From: Deltaproteobacteria bacterium SG8_13
GTDB taxonomy: Bacteria > Desulfobacterota > Desulfobacteria > Desulfobacterales > SG8-13
Direction of reading: 5' to 3'
Assembly (NCBI GenBank): GCA_001303025.1
Contig: LJNK01000036.1
Span: forward strand, 1-38,112
Length of the DNA stretch: 38,112 nucleotides
Shown: one piece after another, positions 24,380-32,510 of the stretch
How positions within the stretch are numbered: position 1 is the first letter of the stretch
Layout: each line of letters opens with the position of its first letter
Made by a program: the position numbers and the translations under genes
Notes under the pieces: generated by a model
What the model was told of the DNA's origin: nothing
Database searches by the model: none
The model's input: the letters and a program-made list of their open reading frames with translations, nothing else

Positions 24380-24772
24380 ATGAAGTTTCTGGTAGGCTAC
24401 GACGGATCCAATGCGGCCAACGACGCCATCGCACTGGCATGCAGGTATGCCGCCGCCCTTCAGGCATCCGTTCATGTTGTCACTTCCATGGGAAAGGGTA
24501 CGGAAGACAATCAGAAGGAAATCGACGAAGCGCAGCGAAGCCTGGCTTACGCCGAGTCGCTGTTTGAGAAGGAAGGCATCCCCTGCGAAACTCACCTGAT
24601 GATCCGGGGACTATCGCCGGGGGAGGACCTGGTTCGATTTGCAGACGAAAATAGTGTCGACCTGGTTTTCGTCGGCGTAAAACGTCGTTCCAAGGTGGGC
24701 AAACTGCTGATGGGTTCGGCCGCCCAGTACGTCATTCTCAACGCGCCGGCGCCCGTAGTTTCCATCCGGTAG
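24380..24772 (+). CDS. universal stress protein (UspA family)
   Basis: 130 residues. Two ATGs are adjacent at 24377 and 24380; GGAGG ends at 24374, so the second has the better 5-base spacing. Landmarks: KFLVGYDGSNAANDAIALA at the N-terminus (ATP-site Asp), VHVVTSMGKG, EDLVRFADENSVDLVFVGVK, and the nucleotide-binding loop GVKRRSKVGKLLMGSAAQYV close to G-2x-G-9x-G-S/T, here with a Lys-Arg-rich variation. UspA proteins bind ATP or other nucleotides and help survival in stress or stationary phase. It stands alone, 219 bases after the giant TPR gene. Confidence 0.92.
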   Translation: MKFLVGYDGSNAANDAIALACRYAAALQASVHVVTSMGKGTEDNQKEIDEAQRSLAYAESLFEKEGIPCETHLMIRGLSPGEDLVRFADENSVDLVFVGVKRRSKVGKLLMGSAAQYVILNAPAPVVSIR

Positions 24773-24803
24773 ACCCGTATATTCCCCGCCGCTTTTTCTG
24801 CCG

Positions 24804-24836
24804 CGCCGCACATGGTGATCACAGCCATGCGCGGCG
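24804..24836. other. strong GC-rich hairpin after the stress-protein gene
   Basis: CGCCGCACATGG (24804-24815) and CCATGCGCGGCG (24825-24836) pair at 11 of 12 positions around a 9-base loop that contains TGATCA. There is no T run on either side in either direction, so it is not a standard intrinsic terminator. It could slow polymerase or mark a transcript end for the stress-protein gene 31 bases upstream. Confidence 0.45.
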
Positions 24837-25030
24837 TTCGATCTATTGGGGACCTCTCCGGTTCCGGTGAGCCGGCCGGTTGCAACCCCTTCCGAAGAGC
24901 GGAAGATATGAAGATTCGACGGCCGTTTTTGCGGCAGATTTGCGCGAACCTTACAGCTGCCCTGCCTCCGCGCCACGCCCGGGCGAGATTCGGGTGCGGC
25001 GCAACGTAACCGATAACGCAATCAAACGGG

Positions 25031-26404
25031 CTAATTGGTCAGGCTTTGAATGGGAGCGGGGATCCGGCCGCCGAGCCGGATGAAAGCGTTGGTGCCTCTG
25101 GCATTGTTTACCGGCATGATAACGGACTGTCCGAGCAGCCCGCCGAAATAGGCGCTGTCGCCCGCCTTTTTCCCCGGCACCGGAATCAGCCGGGTGGCGG
25201 TGGTTTTCTTGTTGATAACGCCGATGGCCATCTCGTCTGCAATGATCGCTGCAATTGTGTCATCGGAGGTGTCACCGGGAATTGCTACCATGTCCAGTCC
25301 CACCGAACAGACGCTGGTGATGGCCTCCAGCTTCTCGATGGTGAGATGACCGTCGGCAGCCGCCTGGGATATGTTCAAATCTTCGCTGACCGGAACAAAA
25401 GAGCCGCTCAAGCCGCCGACGTGGGAGCTGGCAAACGCTCCGCCCTTTTTGACTGCATCGTTGATCAGGGCGAGCGCGGCTGTTGTTCCCGGAACGCCGA
25501 TGCTCAGCAGGCCGAGGCTCTGAAAGATTTCACCGACGCTGTCGCCCACGTTGGGTGTGGGGGCCAGCGACAGATCGGCGACGCCGAAGCGGATGTCCAG
25601 CTGATCAGCCACTTCCCTGCCGATCAGCTCTCCAACGCGAGTGACCTTGTAGGCCGTTCTTTTGATCAGCTCTGAAATGCGACCCAGGTCCATGTGCGGG
25701 TTTGCTTCCAGGGCCCGCTCGACGGCTTTTTTCACCACACCGGGTCCACTGACGCCCACGTTGATGACCGCGTCCGCCTCGCCGATGCCAAGATAGGCGC
25801 CGGCCATAAAGGGGATATCCTGGGGAATGTTGGCGAACACGCAGAGTTTGGCGCAGGCGATACCGTCTCTTTTCGCCGAAAGACTGGCAGCGCGCTTGAT
25901 TTTGCGACCCATCAGGTAGACGGCATCCATGTTGATGCCGGCGCGGGTGGAGGCCACATTCACGGAGGCGCATACCCGCTCGGTTTCCGCCAGCGCTTCC
26001 GGTATGGCGTCGATCAGGGCGCGATCGGACTTGGCGATTCCTTTTTCTACCAGCGCCGTAAAACCGCCGATGAAGTCCACCCCGACGTCTTCGGCCGCCT
26101 TGTTCAGGGTGTGTGCGATTGCAATCATCTGGGAAGAAGAAAATGGCCCGGCCACCACGGCAATCGGGCTGACGGAAATTCGCTTGTTGACAACCGGGAT
26201 GCCGTACTTTTCACCGACCCTTTCGCAAACCGACACCAGGCTCCCGGCCAGGGTCGATATCTTGTTGTAGATGTTGTCCTTCAACCGGTTCAGATCATGA
26301 CTGGCGCAGTCCAGCAGGTTGATGCCGAGGGTAACCGTGCGCACGTCCAGATGCTCGTTTTGCAGCATCTCCAGGGTGGATAGGATTTCTCTGTCGGTCA
26401 GCAT
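25031..26404 (-). CDS. DUF711/UPF0210 (PFL family) protein
   Basis: 457 residues from ATG 26404, matching the roughly 450 residues usual in the family; a TTG six codons upstream is possible. Family blocks: MLTDREILSTLEMLQNEHLD, VRTVTLGINLLDC, FIGGFTALVEKG, SVNVASTRAGINMDAV, AVINVGVSGPGVVKKAV, DLSLAPTPNVGDSVGEIFQS and GGLLGQSVIMPVN. The fold is related to glycyl-radical/pyruvate-formate-lyase-like barrels by name only; no glycyl-radical motif was seen and the biochemical role is unknown. It follows the ACT-domain gene by 74 bases on the same strand; this pair is widely conserved in Gram-positive bacteria and archaea, which suggests a joint metabolic or amino-acid-linked function. Confidence 0.92.
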   Translation of the reverse strand: MLTDREILSTLEMLQNEHLDVRTVTLGINLLDCASHDLNRLKDNIYNKISTLAGSLVSVCERVGEKYGIPVVNKRISVSPIAVVAGPFSSSQMIAIAHTLNKAAEDVGVDFIGGFTALVEKGIAKSDRALIDAIPEALAETERVCASVNVASTRAGINMDAVYLMGRKIKRAASLSAKRDGIACAKLCVFANIPQDIPFMAGAYLGIGEADAVINVGVSGPGVVKKAVERALEANPHMDLGRISELIKRTAYKVTRVGELIGREVADQLDIRFGVADLSLAPTPNVGDSVGEIFQSLGLLSIGVPGTTAALALINDAVKKGGAFASSHVGGLSGSFVPVSEDLNISQAAADGHLTIEKLEAITSVCSVGLDMVAIPGDTSDDTIAAIIADEMAIGVINKKTTATRLIPVPGKKAGDSAYFGGLLGQSVIMPVNNARGTNAFIRLGGRIPAPIQSLTN

Positions 26405-26478
26405 AAGCGGTACCACCAGCAATGGGCTGCCCGCCGGGCGGCGATGGGCAGCGAGGTTATGGTTTGGTGGATGCGGAT

Positions 26479-27036
26479 TCAGATCCGGTTGATGGCTTCA
26501 AAAATTTTTCGGTGCTGGATACTGATGTCCAGTGACAACTCGGCCGCCTTGCCGCGCAAGTCACCGTAAAGTGCCCCGGCGTCGATATCATTGGGTATGT
26601 CGACTTCGTATATCATGATGTTGTCGGCCGGATCGTCACCGCCTTTGAACACGGCCTGCAGGTTCGTGACGTTGGCACCGTAGCGGGCGATAATTTCCGT
26701 GATAGCTGCCACCAGCCCTTTGCGGTCGGGTCCCTTGGTGGTGATCACGAACGGTTCGCTGTTGCGCACATCGAATCCCGGCCCGGCCTCTGTGCCGAGC
26801 CGCTTGACGAAGACATGCAGGTTCAGCGGGCTGAGGCCGTCGTACAGATGGCCATGAAGGACCCTTATGTCCAACCCTTGCGGTATGGCCACGATGAAGA
26901 TACCGCTGAACTCGGACTGCAGGATCGTCTGGCTGACGTTTTCGATGTTACACGCCTGCTCGAACAATATCCGTGTAACAGCTGCAATGATCCCCGGCCG
27001 GTCCGGACCCAGGATGGATATCACCGCTTTGCTCAT
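26479..27036 (-). CDS. double ACT-domain protein (GcvR-like)
   Basis: 185 residues from ATG 27036, with GAGGGGG just upstream; an in-frame start at 27072 is less favoured. Two ACT domains: residues 1-80 (AVISILGPDRPGIIAAVTRI, NIENVSQTILQSEFSGIFIV) and 95-175 (FVITTKGPDRKGLVAAITEI, GANVTNLQAVFKGGDD). ACT pairs bind amino acids and regulate partner enzymes or transcription; GcvR represses the glycine cleavage system in E. coli. Here the fixed neighbour is DUF711, so the protein probably regulates that partner rather than gcv. Ligand unknown. A promoter candidate lies at 27091-27118. Confidence 0.88.
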   Translation of the reverse strand: MSKAVISILGPDRPGIIAAVTRILFEQACNIENVSQTILQSEFSGIFIVAIPQGLDIRVLHGHLYDGLSPLNLHVFVKRLGTEAGPGFDVRNSEPFVITTKGPDRKGLVAAITEIIARYGANVTNLQAVFKGGDDPADNIMIYEVDIPNDIDAGALYGDLRGKAAELSLDISIQHRKIFEAINRI

Positions 27037-27369
27037 CGGCCCCCTCTGTGCGTGCTGGCTGCATGTCTGCACGGTGGTTTCGAAAGAGTCACCATATCAG
27101 ATTCAAGGCGGCTGTCAACCAGGATGTTTCGCGCACCGATGCACACACCCTGCTCGAACCGATTGCAGCAATTGCGGGTCCCGGGCCGGTCAAATATCAC
27201 CATCGGCAGGATGCGGATCGCCCGGACGCCTGTCGGGCAGGTTCCAATTTACTCCCGGAAGTCAATGTGCTAAGAGAATCGATACCTGCCGTCAGACCGC
27301 CGTTTATCGGTCGGACGAAGCAGAGCGGATACTGAAACCACCGGCGTTGCAGCCTCGCAAGACCAGACC
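27037..27369. other. 333-base intergenic stretch between divergent genes
   Basis: It holds the promoter candidate for the ACT-DUF711 pair near its left end. The rest (27119-27369) shows no credible open frame, RNA gene or repeat. No convincing plus-strand promoter or ribosome site was found for the DHH-CBS gene, whose ATG follows directly. Confidence 0.6.
27091..27118 (-). promoter_or_regulatory. promoter of the ACT-DUF711 pair
   Basis: Perfect -35 TTGACA at 27118-27113, a 16-base spacer, and TATGGT (four of six) at 27096-27091, 55 bases before the ACT start codon. Orientation and distance fit. Confidence 0.5.
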
Positions 27370-28668
27370 ATGGAGATTATCACCACTCACCGGAACACCG
27401 ATTTCGACGCTTTCGCCTCCACCATTGCGGCAACCCTGGTTTACCCGGAGGCAGTAGTAGTGCTGCCGCACATCCTCAATCCGAATGTCAGGGCTTTTCT
27501 TTCGATTCACAAGGATATTTTCGCTACCCAAAGCCCGAAGGAAATAGATCTGGACGGTCTGCGACGCCTGGTTCTCGTGGACGTCAACCGGTGGGATCGG
27601 CTCGATCGCATCGACCGGCTGCAGAACCGCGCCGGTCTGGAAATCCACCTCTGGGATCATCACATGGACCCGGGTGACGTTGCTGCAACGTGGCGCTGTC
27701 AGGAAAATGTCGGCGCCACCGTTACGCTGCTGGTGAGAAGGCTCCGCGAGGATCGGAAAGTGCTCACCCCTATACAGGCAACGCTGTTTCTGGCCGGTCT
27801 TTACGAAGATACCGGCAACCTGACCTTCCCGTCTTCCACTGCTGAAGATGCATATGCGGCCGCCTACCTTCTGGAGCGGGGTGCGGATCTGAACATCCTC
27901 AGCTCTTTTCTGAGGCCGGCCTATGGGCAGAAGCAGAAAGATACACTGTTTCTGATGCTCCAGACGGCCGACCGGGTTCAGATCAATGGATTCAGTCTCA
28001 GCATCAACTGTCAGCAGGTGAGCGGACATGTCGGAAATCTGGCGGTGGTGGTGGAAATGTATCGCGAGATCCTAAACGCAGATGCCGCTTTCGGCATCTT
28101 TCACGATCCACAAAGAGATCTCTGCATGGTCATTGGCCGCAGCAGCACGGAGGTTTTCGACGTGGGTTCGATCTTGCGCACTATGGGCGGCGGCGGGCAT
28201 CCGGCAGCCGGTTCCGCATTGCTAAAGTCCGTGAAACCGGCAGCGGTTCAGGAATGGATCCTGGAGCTGGTCAGCGGCAACCAGCAATCTTCGGTGCAGA
28301 TCGGTGATCTGATGTCGTTTCCCGTAACCAGCGTGTCCTCCGGCACGCCCATGTCCCAGGTGGCGGCCTTGCTGCGCGAGAAGGGATGCACCGGCCTGCC
28401 GGTGGTAGACGACGACCGCTTGGTGGGCATGATCTCCCGCCGCGATTTCCGCAAGCTCAAGAAAGAGTCACAGCTGAAAGCACCGGTGCGCGCGTTTATG
28501 AAGCGAGACGTGCACACCATCGATCCGGGAAGAAGCCCGATGCAAGCCGCTCGCCTGATGATCAAGCACGATATCGGCAGGCTGCCGGTCATCCGCGAGG
28601 ATCGGATCATCGGCATTGTCACCCGTTCGGATGTGATGATCTATTTTTATGACCTGCTGCCCGACTGA
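27370..28668 (+). CDS. DHH/DHHA1 phosphoesterase with two CBS domains
   Basis: 432 residues. DHH domain at about 1-160: THRNTDFDAFAS (metal-binding Asp/His), LVLVDVNRWDRL, and LWDHHMDPGD, the DHH motif. DHHA1 domain at about 200-290 with the substrate loop GGGGHPAAGS. Two CBS domains at about 302-355 (DLMSFPVTSVSSGTPMSQV) and 363-425 (FMKRDVHTIDPGRSPMQAAR), which usually bind adenosine nucleotides. In many deltaproteobacteria this DHH-CBS block is the N-terminal half of a long tRNA nucleotidyltransferase (A- or CCA-adding enzyme). Here a TGA ends the protein right after CBS2 and no polymerase domain follows, so it is a stand-alone nuclease-type protein, possibly on short RNA or cyclic dinucleotide products (inference). 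The ribosome site is poor. Confidence 0.88.
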   Translation: MEIITTHRNTDFDAFASTIAATLVYPEAVVVLPHILNPNVRAFLSIHKDIFATQSPKEIDLDGLRRLVLVDVNRWDRLDRIDRLQNRAGLEIHLWDHHMDPGDVAATWRCQENVGATVTLLVRRLREDRKVLTPIQATLFLAGLYEDTGNLTFPSSTAEDAYAAAYLLERGADLNILSSFLRPAYGQKQKDTLFLMLQTADRVQINGFSLSINCQQVSGHVGNLAVVVEMYREILNADAAFGIFHDPQRDLCMVIGRSSTEVFDVGSILRTMGGGGHPAAGSALLKSVKPAAVQEWILELVSGNQQSSVQIGDLMSFPVTSVSSGTPMSQVAALLREKGCTGLPVVDDDRLVGMISRRDFRKLKKESQLKAPVRAFMKRDVHTIDPGRSPMQAARLMIKHDIGRLPVIREDRIIGIVTRSDVMIYFYDLLPD

Positions 28669-28720
28669 AAGCGAACTTTTCTCCCGCACTTTCCGTTTCC
28701 CTGATGAACGAAGCATCAAA

Positions 28721-29776
28721 TTACGCCGGCCGGTGAGGCCGTCGGTAGTCGTTCTGCAACCAGGCGGCCAGACGGCGCAGCCCCTCGGCTGTTGAAACGC
28801 GGGGATCATAACCCAGATCCCGGCGGGCGGCGCGGATATCGAACCAGTGGGCGGTGGCCAGCTCCCTGGCCAGAAAACGGGTCATCGGCGGCTCGCCTTT
28901 CAACCGCAGGGTTTTGTATGCGATTTCCAGGATACCGCCGGCCAAATAGGCCACGGTCGGCGAAACCGAGCCGGATATCGGAGGCAGACCGGCGGATGCG
29001 AGGATGGCATCGACCATGTCCCACACCGGGATCGGATCGTCCTGGCTGATGAAGTAGATCCTGCCGGAAAGTTCGGGTCGGGTTGCAAGCCGTTCGGCCG
29101 CCAGCAGGTGTGCGTCTGCGGCGTTGTCGATGTAAATGGTGTCGACGCGATTGTTCCCGTCGCCTACTCGCCGAATGCGTTTGGCCCTCGCTATGATGCG
29201 GGGCGCAAAGTGTGGATCACCGGGTCCCCAGATCAGGTGTGGCCGCAGGATGACGGTGCACAGGCCTTCTCCGGCAGCCGCGACGACTTCCATTTCGGCC
29301 ATGGCCTTGGTCCGTGGGTAGGCCGAATGGAAATGTCGCGGGTAGGGTGCGGATTCGTCGACACCCTCCATGTCGGATCCATCGAAAATCACACTTGGAG
29401 AGCTGGTGTAGATCAGCCGCTGAACACCGGCGGCTTTACAGGCCGCAATTACGTTGCGGGTCCCAAGGACGTTCGTGCGGTAAAAATCCTCGAAGCGACC
29501 CCACACTCCTGCTTTTGCCGCCGTGTGGTAGACCACCTGTTTTCCCTCGCAGGCACGCAGCACTGCACGCGCATCGCTCAGATCCCCCTGGATTTGCTCT
29601 GTGCCCATGCGGATGAGCTGCGGGTGGGAGCGCCTGGAAAAACTGCAGACCCGCTCTCCCTTTTCAGACAGCCTGCGGACGATCGCTTGACCCAGAAACC
29701 CGCCGCCGCCGGTAACCAGCACGCTGGTCCCGGTGCATTTCCGGTTTGCCGCCGCTTTTTGCCTGTCAACCATCAT
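28721..29776 (-). CDS. oleD: OleD, 2-alkyl-3-oxoacid reductase
   Basis: 351 residues, extended short-chain dehydrogenase. It reduces the OleA product, a 2-alkyl-3-keto acid, to the beta-hydroxy acid with NAD(P)H. Visible: nucleotide loop VTGGGGFLG (21-29), HTAAKAGVWGRFEDF, TNVLGTRNVIAAC, and the catalytic YPRTK (Tyr-x-x-x-Lys), followed by VILRPHLIWGPGDPHF. VWG-type and IWGPGD patterns are those of OleD and 3-beta-hydroxysteroid dehydrogenase relatives. It starts 6 bases after the oleC stop, the last gene of the ole set, and is convergent with the DHH-CBS gene 52 bases away. The two consecutive ATGs at 29776 and 29773 are equivalent. Position with oleA-B-C makes the assignment firm. Confidence 0.93.
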   Translation of the reverse strand: MMVDRQKAAANRKCTGTSVLVTGGGGFLGQAIVRRLSEKGERVCSFSRRSHPQLIRMGTEQIQGDLSDARAVLRACEGKQVVYHTAAKAGVWGRFEDFYRTNVLGTRNVIAACKAAGVQRLIYTSSPSVIFDGSDMEGVDESAPYPRHFHSAYPRTKAMAEMEVVAAAGEGLCTVILRPHLIWGPGDPHFAPRIIARAKRIRRVGDGNNRVDTIYIDNAADAHLLAAERLATRPELSGRIYFISQDDPIPVWDMVDAILASAGLPPISGSVSPTVAYLAGGILEIAYKTLRLKGEPPMTRFLARELATAHWFDIRAARRDLGYDPRVSTAEGLRRLAAWLQNDYRRPHRPA

Positions 29777-29782
29777 TCGTCG

Positions 29783-31468
29783 TCAGTCTTTCGCGCTGAG
29801 CTGTTTGGCCGCCCAAACCGACAGCTTTTCCCGGAAAATCTTGGAGTTGTGGCGGATATCCACGGGAAAGCCGTCGTGAAACAGCACCGTGTCAATGCCG
29901 CGCGTATGTGCATGGGAACGACCCAGGGAAAGCAGCTCCTGCTTGAGTTCTTCCAGACTGCTGTCGTCACCGCTTCCGTGAAGTTCGATGCAGATGACCG
30001 GCTTTTGGTGCGGCGGGCGACCGACACCCACCAGGGCGCTGCGATTCACCTTATCATGATTGTTGAAGATGGCTTCGCAGGGTATGGTATACAGGGTATC
30101 CGTTTCGGTTATGACACGATGGCTTTTGCGGCCGAAAAACCAGATCCGGCCTTGCTCGTCGAAACGGCCGAGATCTCCCATACGGTGCCAGACGCTGTCC
30201 CCGTCGCGGATTTTTGCCAGGGCATCGGTCTGCGGTCTTTTGTAGTAGCTGCGTGTGACGATATCGCCCTTTACGGTAATTTCGCCCACTGCGCCTTTTT
30301 CAAGTGATGGGCAGTGCTTCCAGTCCGGGATCGGCTGCTCGGTAACCGGCGCCAGTCGCACCTCGATTCCGTTTATGGGCTGTCCGACACACACGCCGAG
30401 GCCCTGTTCGCACAGAAACCGCGTTTCGGAGAGGATTTCTCTGCCGCTGATGGATGCCACCGGCATCGCCTCTGTGGCTCCATAACCGGTGTGAATGTCG
30501 GCATCGGGCATCAGCAGGGCTGAAAACTGCTCCAGGTTGGAAGGCTGGACCGGTGCACCGGCGGAGATCACCCGCTTCAGGGAGGGCAGAACGATCCCGT
30601 TGCGTTTTCCGAATGCTCCGACCCGGTTGAGCAGTGCCGGCGAGGCGAACATGTTGGTGACGCCGTGATCGTTGATCGCTTCGATGATCTTGGTCGGATC
30701 GACATCTGCCGGACGGGTGGGATCCATGTCCGGTATCACGGCGGTCATTCCAAGGGCCGGATCGAACAGGGCGAACAAGGGGAAGGTGGGAAGGTCGATT
30801 TCATCGGTGGCGATACCGTACTGGGTTTTGATGCGGGCGATTTGAGCGTCGAAAATACCATGGGTATAGATCACCCCTTTGGCCGGTCCCGTGCTGCCGG
30901 TGGTAAACAGGATGGCGGCCATTTCGTGCCGGTCGGTGCCGGCTATCGGGAAAGGATCATCGGACGGCTGGCGGATCCTTTTCAGCGTGTGGCCGCCCCA
31001 CAGCCAGCGCCTGCCGACCGTTATCCAGGTTTGCACGGAACGGAAAAACCGCGGGTAGATCCCTCTCAGGATGTGGGCCTTTGGGATGCCGATAAATGCC
31101 GACGGATCCGATTCCCGAAAGCACGCGACCATGCGCCGGATGCCCATGCCGGGATCGACGACCACCGGCACCGCACCGGTCTTGAAAAGGGCGAATACCA
31201 GGGAAAAAAATTCAAGGCCCGGCGGCACCATTACCACGGTGCGGGTGCCCCGGCTCATCCCGGCAGCTGACAGACCCCGGGCGACGGCGTCGGATTCGCA
31301 GTCGAGTTGACGAAACGTCAGATGGGCATAGGTCATACGGCCGTTTCGATCACGACCGGCCGGACAGACCGCGGCTTTTTTATAGGGCTGCACCCGGGCC
31401 ATTCGTCGCAGGTGTGACGCAATGTTGAACCGGTCATTGTCAGATGAAGGCGGTTTTTGGTTGTTCAT
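29783..31468 (-). CDS. oleC: OleC, beta-lactone synthetase
   Basis: 561 residues from ATG 31468, with GAGG 8 bases upstream; the frame extends to 31639 over the oleB end and was not used. OleC is an adenylate-forming enzyme that uses ATP to close the 2-alkyl-3-hydroxy acid to a cis beta-lactone. Seen: the P-loop motif TTGSTGPAKG (189-198), CFRESDPSAFIGIPKAHILR (an OleC-type insert), GYGATEAMP, and the hinge region HRMGDLGRFDEQGRIWFFGR. A terminal domain with VNRSALVGVG follows. No truncation. 44 bases separate it from oleB. It is separate from oleB, as in most proteobacteria (fused in some actinobacteria). Confidence 0.94.
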   Translation of the reverse strand: MNNQKPPSSDNDRFNIASHLRRMARVQPYKKAAVCPAGRDRNGRMTYAHLTFRQLDCESDAVARGLSAAGMSRGTRTVVMVPPGLEFFSLVFALFKTGAVPVVVDPGMGIRRMVACFRESDPSAFIGIPKAHILRGIYPRFFRSVQTWITVGRRWLWGGHTLKRIRQPSDDPFPIAGTDRHEMAAILFTTGSTGPAKGVIYTHGIFDAQIARIKTQYGIATDEIDLPTFPLFALFDPALGMTAVIPDMDPTRPADVDPTKIIEAINDHGVTNMFASPALLNRVGAFGKRNGIVLPSLKRVISAGAPVQPSNLEQFSALLMPDADIHTGYGATEAMPVASISGREILSETRFLCEQGLGVCVGQPINGIEVRLAPVTEQPIPDWKHCPSLEKGAVGEITVKGDIVTRSYYKRPQTDALAKIRDGDSVWHRMGDLGRFDEQGRIWFFGRKSHRVITETDTLYTIPCEAIFNNHDKVNRSALVGVGRPPHQKPVICIELHGSGDDSSLEELKQELLSLGRSHAHTRGIDTVLFHDGFPVDIRHNSKIFREKLSVWAAKQLSAKD

Positions 31469-31512
31469 CCAGCAAGCCTCGCATTGCTGCAGCCTTTGCA
31501 CACCGGGCAGGT

Positions 31513-32424
31513 TCACAGTGGATGGCGCTGCAAAAAGTCTGCAACGAGAGGGACGATTTTGTCCGGCACGTCTTCCAGAACATAGTGTCCGGCACCCGGG
31601 AAACAGTGGGATTCGGCCATTGGAAACCGTCGGAGCCACTCGTTGAGGTAGTCCTGGTCGAAAACGAAGTCTTCTGCGCCCCAGCAGATCAGGGTCGGAA
31701 GGTGAGCCAGGGTCGACAACCGCTGGTCGAGATGCTTGACCAGCGCATAGCTCGGATCCGACTCGGCAACCGGAATGTCCTGCACGAATTTAAGGGTTGC
31801 CAGCCGGTTCTGCCAGCTGTTGTAAGGCGCCGTCAGCCCGGTGCGCACCTCCGGGGTCAGCTTTTTACGGGCGGCCATCCACAGGGCGGCACGGCTGAAA
31901 AGATTCAAACCCAGAACCGCCGGCACTGCCAACGGTTCGACGCTGCGAATGATCTTCAGCCGCCACGGCAGCCGCTTGCCGTGCGGCGGCAGAAATGCGG
32001 CCGTGTTCAGGATTACCAGACGGCCGAAACGCTCCGGATATTTTACGGCCAGCGCCAGGCCGATGGCCCCTCCCCAATCATGCACGACCAGGGTTACCTT
32101 TTCCTGCAGCTGCAGGTGATCCAGCAGGGCTTCGAGGTCCGCAACCCGATCGGCTGCCCGATAGGAATAGGAAGCCGTATCGGGTTTGTCCGAAAGACCG
32201 CAGCCGATGTGGTCCGGGACCACGGTGCGAAAACGCGGAGACAGGGCTTTGACCAGTTCGCGGAAGTAAAACGACCAGGTCGGATTCCCATGGACCATCA
32301 CCACCGGATCACCGCTTCCCTGGTCCAGGTAATGATACCGGAGCCCGTTGCGCTTCAGGTAGTGCGAATCGAAGGGATACAGGTGACGGAACCGTTTTAT
32401 GTCGACAGGGGTGCCGGTTTTCAT
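31513..32424 (-). CDS. oleB: OleB, beta-lactone decarboxylase
   Basis: 303 residues from ATG 32424; the ribosome site (ACGGA) is modest and a frame to 32895 upstream overlaps oleA. OleB is an alpha/beta hydrolase of the haloalkane-dehalogenase group that splits the beta-lactone to CO2 and a cis-alkene. Seen: oxyanion segment MVHGNPTWSFYFRELV (43-58), VVPDHIGCGLSDKP, nucleophile elbow VVHDWGGAIG with Asp116 in place of the Ser of esterases, and His280 in GAGHYVLED. All are consistent with OleB. It lies 86 bases after oleA, the widest gap in the set. Confidence 0.93.
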   Translation of the reverse strand: MKTGTPVDIKRFRHLYPFDSHYLKRNGLRYHYLDQGSGDPVVMVHGNPTWSFYFRELVKALSPRFRTVVPDHIGCGLSDKPDTASYSYRAADRVADLEALLDHLQLQEKVTLVVHDWGGAIGLALAVKYPERFGRLVILNTAAFLPPHGKRLPWRLKIIRSVEPLAVPAVLGLNLFSRAALWMAARKKLTPEVRTGLTAPYNSWQNRLATLKFVQDIPVAESDPSYALVKHLDQRLSTLAHLPTLICWGAEDFVFDQDYLNEWLRRFPMAESHCFPGAGHYVLEDVPDKIVPLVADFLQRHPL

Positions 32425-32510
32425 GTTTCCGTGGGATTCGACGCGTTCGAATCCGGTCTCATTTGGGATACCTAATTGTCGGGCAGGGCCACGATCCGGA
32501 CCGATGGCAG

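Noticed and set aside
28702-28718. Small hairpin TGATG-CATCA between the DHH-CBS and oleD stops
   Set aside because: Only 5 pairs and no T run, so not supported as a bidirectional terminator.
28847-30307. Plus-strand open frame (486 codons) opposite oleD and oleC
   Set aside because: Antisense of two clear genes, with no ribosome site or known motif.
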